A stretch of DNA of 20,990 nt from Syntrophomonas_B sp035447945 (GTDB lineage Bacteria; Bacillota; Syntrophomonadia; Syntrophomonadales; Syntrophomonadaceae): the NCBI GenBank assembly GCA_035447945.1, contig DAOTHZ010000035.1:1-20990 (forward strand), written 5' to 3'. Positions 15,026 to 20,990 of the stretch are shown here, piece after piece. The position numbers were made by a program, and so were the translations under genes. The notes under the pieces are model-generated. The model had not been told where the DNA came from. It worked only from the letters and a program-made list of their open reading frames with translations, and did no database searches. The stretch's first letter is position 1. The number at the start of each line of letters is the position of its first letter.

Positions 15026-15841
15026 ATGATGATGGAAATGGATCTCAATGAAAAACTCGGTCAATTGATTTACAATCTGGGTTCGATGAGCGGTTTGGCA
15101 GTCGGATTTTCCGGCGGGGTGGACAGCAGTTTGCTGCTCAAGGTGGCCCATGGAGTGATGGGGCGGAATGTGCTGGCGGTCATCGTTGATACCCCGACCA
15201 TGCCAAGGCGGGAACTGCAGGACGCGCTCGATTTTGTCAAACAAGCCCAGGTCAACTGGCAGGTGATCCCCGCAGATCATTTGCAGATCGAGGGCTTTGC
15301 CGCCAATCCTGCCAACCGCTGTTATTTGTGCAAACGGGAGATGTTTGGCCGGATAAAAAAAGTCGCTCAGGAAAGCCATTTGGAATGGATAGCTGACGGT
15401 TCCAACCTAAATGATCTGGCGGAGGATCGTCCCGGCATGCAGGCCTTGCGCGAATTGGGGATCATCAGTCCATTGCTGGAAGCCGATCTGACCAAGGAGG
15501 AGATTCGCCAACTGGCCAGACGGATGCAGCTTAAAACCTGGGATAAACATGCCAACAGTTGTCTGGCTACCCGGTTTGCCTGCGGGCAGGAAATCAGTCT
15601 GCCCAAGCTGCGCCAAGTGGAAGAAGCCGAAGCTTATCTGAATGATTGCGGATTTCGGCAAATCAGAGTCAGAAGTTACGATCATGCTGCCCGTATCGAG
15701 GTATCTCCGGAAGAAAGAGCTAAATTCGGCGATCTGCAGCTGATGGATGCGGTCCATCAGAAACTAAAAGAATTAGGTTTCGTCCATGTCAGTCTTGATC
15801 TGCAAGGCTACCGACAAGTAAAGGCAGAGAAGCAACCATGA
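15026..15841 (+). CDS. larE: LarE-type sulfur transferase (PP-loop), three-cysteine class
   Basis: ATP pyrophosphatase-family enzyme that adenylates the pyridinium dicarboxylate intermediate and inserts sulfur, a step in nickel-pincer nucleotide cofactor synthesis. 271 residues. The PP-loop is SGGVDSS (29-35); GSNLNDLAEDRPGMQAL (125-141) is the family core. Three cysteines stand where [4Fe-4S]-type LarE has them: C99 and C102 in NRCYLCK and C179 in NSCLATR; the Lactiplantibacillus enzyme keeps only the last, the sacrificial one. This suggests a cluster-dependent, non-sacrificial enzyme. Starts at 15026, 15029 or 15032 (ATGATGATG) are all possible; GAGG at 15020-15023 favours the second or third. 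No larB, larC or larA is in the window. cysK lies 141 nt upstream; a perfect terminator follows. Confidence 0.88.
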   Translation: MMMEMDLNEKLGQLIYNLGSMSGLAVGFSGGVDSSLLLKVAHGVMGRNVLAVIVDTPTMPRRELQDALDFVKQAQVNWQVIPADHLQIEGFAANPANRCYLCKREMFGRIKKVAQESHLEWIADGSNLNDLAEDRPGMQALRELGIISPLLEADLTKEEIRQLARRMQLKTWDKHANSCLATRFACGQEISLPKLRQVEEAEAYLNDCGFRQIRVRSYDHAARIEVSPEERAKFGDLQLMDAVHQKLKELGFVHVSLDLQGYRQVKAEKQP

Positions 15842-15851
15842 AAGAGACAAA

Positions 15852-15887
15852 AAATCCCTCCGCAGTTGTCAGGAGGGATTTCTTTTT
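15852..15887. terminator. Terminator between larE and cysE
   Basis: Perfect 10-bp stem AAATCCCTCC / GGAGGGATTT with a 10-nt loop, followed by CTTTTT on the plus strand and preceded by a run of A's (T's on the minus strand). It can end both larE and the convergent cysE transcript. Confidence 0.85.
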
Positions 15888-15917
15888 AGGGGGCAACCGT
15901 GTTGCCAGCCGATCTGT

Positions 15918-16865
15918 CTAAATATCCAGGTCAGAGTCTGCTCCCGGGCCGGACTGCCCCTTGAATACCAGATCAGGAGCTTTCAGGCTTACTTTGGTGC
16001 CGGCCGGTACGGATCTGGTCAAAAAGACGTTACTGCCGATCACGACACCTTTACCGATGACTGTTTCGCCCCCCAGGATGGAAGTCCCGGAGTAAACGGT
16101 AACATCATCTTCGATGGTGGGATGGCGTTTGACTCCCCGAAGATTCTGACCTTCGCGCGTGGACAACGCACCCAGGGTGACGCCCTGATAGACCTTGACA
16201 TTGTTGCCGATGGAGGTCGTCTCACCGATGACGACGCCGGTGCCGTGATCAATAAAGAAATACTTGCCGATGGCAGCACCAGGATGAATATCTATACCAG
16301 TAACGCTGTGGGCATATTCGGTCATGATGCGGGGAATCAGCGGCACCGCCAGTAATTGCAGTTCATGCGCCATCCGATACACGCTGACGGCGAAGACGCC
16401 CGGATAGGAAAACATCACTTCATCTTTGCTGGTCGCTGCCGGATCGCCGTCAAAGGCAGCCTGGATATCCAGCTCGATACTTTTTCTAAGCGCAGGAATC
16501 TTGTCTAAAAATCGATAGATAATCTCGCTGGCTTGTGCCTCAACATCATCCAACGGGATATCTTTGCTGATGGCCTGATGCGTCAGCGCCAGAACGATTT
16601 GCTCGTGGAGGATGCGGTGCAAATTAATCAGTAAATCACCGATATGATATTCGATGGTGGTACTGATTAGCTGCCGCTGCCCGAAATACTCGGGAAAGAG
16701 TAATTCCCGCAGCATAAAGATAACCTTGACGATGACCTCCCGTCGAGGCTGGGATACAGATTCCATGGAAACTGCGGTCTGATTCTCCCGATAACTGTTG
16801 ACGATCGCTGCAACCAGTTGACTGGTCTGCTGTGGGTTTAGTCTGCTCACGTTTTTCACCCTCAT
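15918..16865 (-). CDS. cysE: Serine O-acetyltransferase, EpsC type
   Basis: Transfers acetyl from acetyl-CoA to serine, giving O-acetylserine for CysK. 315 residues, the long EpsC class rather than the shorter E. coli-like CysE. An N-terminal helical domain (about 1-180, ending in the DIQAAFDGDPAA and FAVSVYRMAHEL blocks) precedes a left-handed beta-helix of hexapeptide repeats (about 188-300). Catalytic H194 (IHPGAAIG) and H207 (DHGTGVVIGE) are both present. ATG 16865 has little upstream; the in-frame GTG at 16850 is 9 nt after GAGG and may be the real start. It converges on larE and shares its terminator. A promoter with a palindrome over its -10 lies at 16927-16964. The usual C-terminal tail ending in Ile (here DSDLDI) is compatible with binding the CysK active site. 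Confidence 0.95.
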   Translation of the reverse strand: MRVKNVSRLNPQQTSQLVAAIVNSYRENQTAVSMESVSQPRREVIVKVIFMLRELLFPEYFGQRQLISTTIEYHIGDLLINLHRILHEQIVLALTHQAISKDIPLDDVEAQASEIIYRFLDKIPALRKSIELDIQAAFDGDPAATSKDEVMFSYPGVFAVSVYRMAHELQLLAVPLIPRIMTEYAHSVTGIDIHPGAAIGKYFFIDHGTGVVIGETTSIGNNVKVYQGVTLGALSTREGQNLRGVKRHPTIEDDVTVYSGTSILGGETVIGKGVVIGSNVFLTRSVPAGTKVSLKAPDLVFKGQSGPGADSDLDI

Positions 16866-16926
16866 TCATTCTTGCCGGTTCACATGGATATAACGCTGTA
16901 TTATTTAAGATATTCCCACCTTTAAA

Positions 16927-16964
16927 CCTATAGCAATTATAGGAGATAAATGTTCGGATAGCAA
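16927..16964 (-). promoter_or_regulatory. cysE promoter with palindrome over the -10
   Basis: Minus strand: TTGCTA (16959-16964), 17-nt spacer, perfect TATAAT (16936-16941), about 70 nt upstream of cysE. The sequence CCTATAGCAATTATAGG (16927-16943), 6-bp arms around 5 nt, overlaps the -10, as an operator would. Confidence 0.5.
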
Positions 16965-16984
16965 TTCTGTGACAGAAATCAAAA

Positions 16985-17010
16985 ACGGGGAAGCCCTTGA
17001 GCTTCCCCGT
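16985..17010 (-). terminator. Terminator of the acyl-CoA dehydrogenase gene
   Basis: Perfect 10-bp stem ACGGGGAAGC / GCTTCCCCGT with 6-nt loop, 14 nt beyond the stop; read on the minus strand it is followed by TTTTTG. Confidence 0.85.
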
Positions 17011-17024
17011 GATGATACTGAGTT

Positions 17025-18857
17025 TTAGACAAAAAATGCTTCTTCCGGAATCTCCAGGGCGCTTTTGTCGCCGTTTTTAAAGATCTGGCTGACCGTTTCA
17101 ATCTCAGGCACGATATTGCCGATATAGAAACGGGCAGAGGCAATTTTACCGGCATAGAAGGCATAATCAAAATGATCCGGACCCAATTCATCAACTTTCT
17201 TTTGCGCCAGCAAGGCCTGGTCAAGGATCAGTTTGCCGCCCAGCAGCTTGGCTGTGGCATGCAGGATGCGGGTGGAGAACAAAGGCATCATTCTGACTTT
17301 GCCTTCGCCCATATATCCGCCCAGTGTTCCCAGGATTGCCTGGTAGCTTAGCAGGGCTGCATCCATGATGGCAAATTCTTTTTCAAAACCAGCGGCGCCG
17401 CGATTTGCGTTCAGGAAATCACTGATTTGGCTTAACCACAGACCAAACACCTGGCCTTTGGCCATCGTAAACTTGCGGCCTACCAGATCCAGGGACTGAA
17501 TGAAGTTGGTGCCTTCCCAGATGGGATAAATGCGGCAGTCACGGTACAGTTCGGCAATCGGGTATTCCTCCGAGAAGCCGTAGCCGCCGTAGCACTGCAT
17601 GGCATTGGAGATACATTCGATCGCCATATCGCTGCAATAGGCCTTAATGAGGGGGATGTTGACGCTCACCAAGGCATCACACTGTTTGGCCAATTCTTTG
17701 TCGGAACTGTTGTAGGCGATGTCCAGCAGATAGAAATTGTAAAGGATCAGGGCACGAAATACTTCCACATGAGACTTCTGGAACAGCAGCATGCGACGAA
17801 TGTCTTCGTGCTCGATGATGGGCACCCGATTGCCTTTGGGATTGGTGAACGGTCTGCCCTGAATGCGTTCTTTGCAGTAGGCAACGGCATTATGGTAAGC
17901 TACCGCTGACAGGGAGAGCGCCCCGTGTCCGGTCATCAGACGCTCTTCGTTCATAACCCTGAACATTTGCATCATCCCTTTGCCGACTCCGTCTTCACCG
18001 GGGGGATCTCCGACCAGCCAGCCTTTGCATTGGCCGTTTTCGCCAAAATTCAAAACGCAGGTGACGTTGCCCTTGATGCCCATCTTGTGTTCGATACCGC
18101 TGACGCTTACGTCGTTGGGGCCAAGGATGGTGCCGTCCATTTCACTGAAGTACTGTGGTATGACAAACAGGGAAAGACCTTTGGTGCCGGGCGCGGCTCC
18201 TTCTATACGGGCCAGCACCAAATGAATGGTGTTGTCACAAATGCCGTTTTCTGCATGGCTGATAAAACATTTGGTTCCTTTGATCATATAAACCCCGGTC
18301 TCATCCGTTGGATAGGCTTTGGTGGTTTGATCGCCGACATCGGAACCGGCTGATGGTTCGGTCAAACACATGGTGGCAGTCCATTCCCCGCTGAACATTC
18401 TGCCGGCATACATATTGATCAAATATTCGCTGCCAAACTCTTCGAGCACTTCACCGCCGGCAGCCGGACCGGCCAGGATGGTTCCGATATGTGGATTGGC
18501 GCCGATCATGAATTCCATCATGGCCCACATCACGCTCAAGGGCACGGCGGAGGGATCATTTCTGTCTTTATTGCTGCTGCAGAAACCGTTCTGCTGAATA
18601 AAATGATAAGCCGTCTTGCAGGATTCGGTCATACGGGCATGACCGTCCACGTAAATGCCGCCGATTTTATCAGCATCTTCATTGGTAGGGGCGACAACTT
18701 CTTTGGCTCCCTTCAGGGCATTGTCGAGGATGAAATCGATATCATCGACGCTGTAACCTCCCTGGAACCGTTCTGTTTCCAGAACCTTGGTCAAGTCGAG
18801 CCATTCTTTTAGAATAAATTTGTGGTCGCGGGTGGTGTTGATAAAGTTTGAAGACAT
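17025..18857 (-). CDS. Acyl-CoA dehydrogenase, long form with C-terminal extension
   Basis: FAD enzyme that oxidises an acyl-CoA to the 2-enoyl-CoA and passes electrons to ETF. 610 residues against about 380 for classical enzymes; the extra length lies at the N-terminus and in a C-terminal domain after about residue 470 of the type found in DmdC-like proteins (3-methylmercaptopropionyl-CoA dehydrogenase family). Visible motifs: MCLTEPSAGSDVG (163-175), the FAD/substrate block; YGGYGFSEEYPIAELYRD (423-440); and the catalytic base E448 in PIWEGTN. Start ATG 18857 follows AAGGAGGG at good spacing. It is transcribed alone with its own terminator; no ETF or acyl-CoA synthetase gene is adjacent. 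Chain length is not predictable; DMSP-related activity should not be assumed, as many fatty-acid oxidisers carry this form. Confidence 0.92.
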   Translation of the reverse strand: MSSNFINTTRDHKFILKEWLDLTKVLETERFQGGYSVDDIDFILDNALKGAKEVVAPTNEDADKIGGIYVDGHARMTESCKTAYHFIQQNGFCSSNKDRNDPSAVPLSVMWAMMEFMIGANPHIGTILAGPAAGGEVLEEFGSEYLINMYAGRMFSGEWTATMCLTEPSAGSDVGDQTTKAYPTDETGVYMIKGTKCFISHAENGICDNTIHLVLARIEGAAPGTKGLSLFVIPQYFSEMDGTILGPNDVSVSGIEHKMGIKGNVTCVLNFGENGQCKGWLVGDPPGEDGVGKGMMQMFRVMNEERLMTGHGALSLSAVAYHNAVAYCKERIQGRPFTNPKGNRVPIIEHEDIRRMLLFQKSHVEVFRALILYNFYLLDIAYNSSDKELAKQCDALVSVNIPLIKAYCSDMAIECISNAMQCYGGYGFSEEYPIAELYRDCRIYPIWEGTNFIQSLDLVGRKFTMAKGQVFGLWLSQISDFLNANRGAAGFEKEFAIMDAALLSYQAILGTLGGYMGEGKVRMMPLFSTRILHATAKLLGGKLILDQALLAQKKVDELGPDHFDYAFYAGKIASARFYIGNIVPEIETVSQIFKNGDKSALEIPEEAFFV

Positions 18858-19030
18858 TAATTACCCTCCTTGTTTTATTATGCTTGGCTGGTGGTTTTCT
18901 CAATAGAATTGCTGCGTATCTTTTGCAAGCGATTGCTGTGACGCCAATAGTATATTAAAAAAATATCCTGGAATATAATTGTTGTTAATAAATATTACCT
19001 TAACAGGACGATTAATTCAATGGGAAATGT

Positions 19031-19075
19031 CCGTCAAACGATGAAAAAACACTTGACGAGCACCTTTCCGTCAAG
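19031..19075. repeat. Cluster of inverted CGTCAA/TTGACG half-sites
   Basis: Three half-sites: CGTCAA (19032-19037), TTGACG (19053-19058) and CGTCAA (19069-19074). The last two form CTTGACG-n10-CGTCAAG, a perfect 7-bp inverted repeat about 195 bp upstream of the acyl-CoA dehydrogenase start. A related element occurs at 20215-20239. Confidence 0.45.
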
Positions 19076-19088
19076 GGGGTGGGCATAT

Positions 19089-19113
19089 AAAAAAGCCAGC
19101 CGGCAGCTGGCTT
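19089..19113 (-). terminator. Terminator of the 19132 gene
   Basis: Stem AAGCCAGC / GCTGGCTT (8 bp) with loop CGGCA; read on the minus strand it is followed by six T. It starts 18 nt after the stop of the 136-residue gene. Confidence 0.8.
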
Positions 19114-19131
19114 GATTAAAGCTATGTACGT

Positions 19132-19542
19132 TTAATCTCCTTCCGCATAAGGATATTTTTTATCCCATGAACGGGAAAAACTTGGGAACTTGACCAATAA
19201 AGCCTGATAGATTACAGCCTGATACTCGTCATTCAACGGACTGAAAACATCACTTAAATTGGCGTAGTTTTCACTGTTGTAAAGGTTGGCAGCGACTTTT
19301 AATAACGCCCGGTCGGCAGCATCTCCGGTCAAGGTCTGCGACAGCGATTCAAAATCAATGTCGGTGGGGAGAAAGTATTTGTCTATGATGGCAAAGGAAC
19401 CTTCGGAATTTCCCAAGGTACCGATCGCCGCTAATACATACGCGATAGGCGTGATGTCAGGATAGTTTTTGCCAGCTTTTTTTATCAGGCGCAGAAAATT
19501 TCCCTTGTGAAATTTGTTGATAAAGTAGACGGGTTTTTTCAC
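19132..19542 (-). CDS. Conserved-looking hypothetical protein, 136 residues
   Basis: Soluble, mostly helical protein with no signal or membrane segment. Its N-terminus KPVYFINKFHKGNFLRLIKK, followed by AYVLAAIGTLGN and, near the end, DEYQAVIYQALLVKFPSF, recalls small Bacillota proteins that begin with a YFIN..H..NF motif (DUF2538/DUF6075-like). That resemblance is from memory and not secure. The GTG start at 19542 is supported by AAAGGAGG about 8 nt upstream, and a strong terminator follows. It is transcribed alone, divergent from the thioesterase with 203 bp between. No function can be proposed. Confidence 0.65.
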   Translation of the reverse strand: MKKPVYFINKFHKGNFLRLIKKAGKNYPDITPIAYVLAAIGTLGNSEGSFAIIDKYFLPTDIDFESLSQTLTGDAADRALLKVAANLYNSENYANLSDVFSPLNDEYQAVIYQALLVKFPSFSRSWDKKYPYAEGD

Positions 19543-19745
19543 TGGATAATCCTCCTTTGTTCAAAATATCCTACGGTATATAATGATGCTAGCACATTTT
19601 TATTATTTTTTATATATGGAACCGGCCAAATTATTATATTTCGATATAATTTATTACTTAGTATCAATACGTTTTGGTAAAAGTATACTTGTTGGTTTGC
19701 TTTTTGACAGTTTCATATCAATATGCCAAGAAAGAAGGAAGACAA

Positions 19746-20195
19746 ATGAAGGATTTCAGTCAATCCGAACAGGAACCGGAAGAGAAGTTAAATATCAAGC
19801 TTGGGGTGGCCCCTAATTGTTTTGTTTTCATGCAGGGAAGAATGATTGATTTCAATGGAAATGAGCGGTTGACGATTGCCTTTCCAGTTTTGGAAAGCTA
19901 TCTTAATCCCGGTGGAAGTATGCAGGGAGGCTTTATCACCGCAGCGTTTGACAATGTATTCGGGCCGTTGTGCCAGGCAGTGACTGGCACCAAGGCGACC
20001 ACCACGGTTGATTTGTATACGAATTATCATCGCCCAATTTTTGCCGGAGATGAACTTGTCATAACTGCATCCATCATTGTCAAGGGAAAGACCAAGATTC
20101 ACATGACGGGTGCGGCATACAACCAGGCCAATCAATTGATTGCCACGGCCAGCACCAATTATATCTATTTAAAAGCACCCCGCTCCGGCGCATAG
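19746..20195 (+). CDS. PaaI-like hotdog-fold thioesterase
   Basis: 149-residue hotdog-fold protein, probably hydrolysing an acyl-CoA. The central helix block NPGGSMQGGFITAAFDNVFG (54-73) matches the family pattern N-x-x-G-x-x-H-G-G-x-x-x-x-x-x-D, with Gln60 where His is usual, N54 and D69 retained. The following strand TTTVDLYTNYHRPIFAGD (85-102) and the late AAYNQANQLIATAS are typical. ATG 19746 has AAAGGAAG at good spacing; the in-frame ORF from 19674 adds an unlikely hydrophobic extension without a ribosome binding site. It is near an acyl-CoA dehydrogenase gene, which fits CoA-ester metabolism, but the two are on opposite strands with a gene between. Confidence 0.82.
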   Translation: MKDFSQSEQEPEEKLNIKLGVAPNCFVFMQGRMIDFNGNERLTIAFPVLESYLNPGGSMQGGFITAAFDNVFGPLCQAVTGTKATTTVDLYTNYHRPIFAGDELVITASIIVKGKTKIHMTGAAYNQANQLIATASTNYIYLKAPRSGA

Positions 20196-20214
20196 AGCAG
20201 CGTAATCACGTTCC

Positions 20215-20239
20215 CTGACGAGCGGGCAGGTTCCGTCAA
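20215..20239. repeat. Second CTGACG...CGTCAA element
   Basis: CTGACGAGC followed 10 nt later by CCGTCAA; it shares GACGAGC and TTCCGTCAA with the element at 19053-19074 but has a longer middle. It lies 160 bp upstream of the cysteine desulfurase start. Confidence 0.4.
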
Positions 20240-20398
20240 ACTATAACTAAAAATTATTTTAAAGATAAGGTTCGGTGTGATATATTAGGGATAGTTTAAA
20301 TCGGGAAAGGTGCTTGCAACAAATCATGGAAGTTGGCATAAGCTAACATAATCCCAAATGCAAAGACAGGCAGGCAGGTCACGGAAGGGGAACAACAG

Positions 20399-20990
20399 AT
20401 GCCCGCAATTTATATGGATAATGCAGCAACTACGTATCCCAAGCCAGATAGTGTTTATCGGGCAGTGGATCATTTTAATCGTAATATGGGCGGCAATCCG
20501 GGGCGCGGCAGCAGCCAGCAGTCGATAGAGGCCGGCTCGGTGATTTTGCAAACGAGGGAAGCGCTGGCACGTTTTTTTAACATCAAGGATAGCCTTGACA
20601 TCGCTTTTACTGCCAATGTGACCGAATCTCTGAACATTGGTTTGAAAGGTTTGCTGCGCCATGGTGATCATGTGATTACTTCCAGCATGGAGCACAATGC
20701 GGTGGCCCGGCCATTGTATGCGCTGCGCCGGCATGGCATCGAATGGACGCAGGTGGCCTGTGCTGCTGACGGCAGCCTTGATCCGCAGGATATTGCCAGG
20801 GCAATCAAACCCAATACGCGTATGATCTGTACGCTGCATGCGTCCAATGTCACCGGCACCATTTTGCCCATCCGGGAAATCGGCCGTCTGGCCAGGGAGG
20901 CCGGCATTATTTATATGGTCGACAGTGCCCAAAGCGCAGGGGTGCTGCCCATTGATGTGCAGGCCGATGCCATTGACATCCTGGCTTTTG
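20399..20990 (+). CDS. Cysteine desulfurase family protein (class V aminotransferase, EF2568-like), 3' end cut by window edge
   Basis: PLP enzyme of the NifS/SufS fold, expected to remove sulfur (or selenium) from cysteine (selenocysteine). 197 residues are visible of about 380. Motifs: YMDNAATTYPKP (5-16), GGNPGRGSS (31-39), SSMEHNA with H99 stacking on PLP, HASNVTGTI (147-155), and VDSAQSAG (174-181, D175 binding the pyridine nitrogen). The PLP lysine and the active-site cysteine loop lie beyond the edge. GGNPGRG and the MEHNAVARPL block are characteristic of the subfamily containing E. faecalis EF2568, which occurs near selD and selenium-dependent molybdenum hydroxylase genes in some genomes. 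ATG 20399 has GGAAGGGG 8 nt upstream. Family firm; subfamily likely. Confidence 0.88.
   Translation, partial: MPAIYMDNAATTYPKPDSVYRAVDHFNRNMGGNPGRGSSQQSIEAGSVILQTREALARFFNIKDSLDIAFTANVTESLNIGLKGLLRHGDHVITSSMEHNAVARPLYALRRHGIEWTQVACAADGSLDPQDIARAIKPNTRMICTLHASNVTGTILPIREIGRLAREAGIIYMVDSAQSAGVLPIDVQADAIDILAF

Noticed and set aside
20369..20378. Tandem GGCA repeats
   Set aside because: Only about three short units; no reason to think them functional.

Overview
The window reads as chromosomal DNA from a Gram-positive, probably anaerobic bacterium of the Clostridia type. Nearly every gene has a strong GGAGG-like ribosome binding site, GTG and TTG starts occur, and the gene content fits (Smr-less MutS2-type ATPase, long EpsC-type serine acetyltransferase, [4Fe-4S]-type LarE, 610-residue acyl-CoA dehydrogenase, EF2568-like cysteine desulfurase). 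This placement is inferred from gene content; I saw no rRNA, tRNA, CRISPR array, prophage or insertion sequence. A run of exactly 100 N (1334-1433) is an assembly gap, and both window edges cut genes (pepT on the left, a cysteine desulfurase on the right).

Layout. 1-908: pepT (minus, C-terminus missing). 909-1433: divergent intergenic DNA with a pepT promoter, a long AT-rich hairpin and the gap. 1434-3146: MutS2-like ATPase that lost its N-terminus in the gap. 3167-4078: metallo-beta-lactamase-fold hydrolase (minus). 4079-6622: a small, poorly characterised module on the plus strand: leader with several Shine-Dalgarno/start units, a 71-residue HTH-like protein, a perfect 19-bp palindrome, a membrane-anchored DUF4830-like protein and a multi-span membrane protein that may be frameshifted. 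6700-7557: alpha/beta hydrolase. 7725-8543: E. coli-type SpeD (TTG start). 8608-11287: copper module copA-copZ (minus) with a TACANNTGTA cop-box upstream. 11354-12577: lipoprotein of unknown function (minus). 12578-13033: 456 bp without a convincing gene.

13034-16865 has a sulfur/cysteine theme: tcdA (tRNA ct6A dehydratase, related to the E. coli CsdA partner), cysK, larE, and convergent epsC/cysE. CysE makes O-acetylserine and CysK converts it with sulfide to cysteine. LarE is a sulfur transferase for the nickel-pincer cofactor, but larB and larC are not in the window. The last gene (20399 onward) is a cysteine desulfurase, extending the theme.

17025-18857 is a long acyl-CoA dehydrogenase with its own terminator, followed by an unrecognised 136-residue protein (minus) and a PaaI-like hotdog thioesterase (plus). 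Inverted TTGACG/CGTCAA half-sites lie in the spacers on both sides of this stretch.

No clearly new multi-gene system is evident. The items most worth a second look are the 4.3-6.6 kb module, the cop-box, the three-cysteine LarE, and the repeated TTGACG elements.
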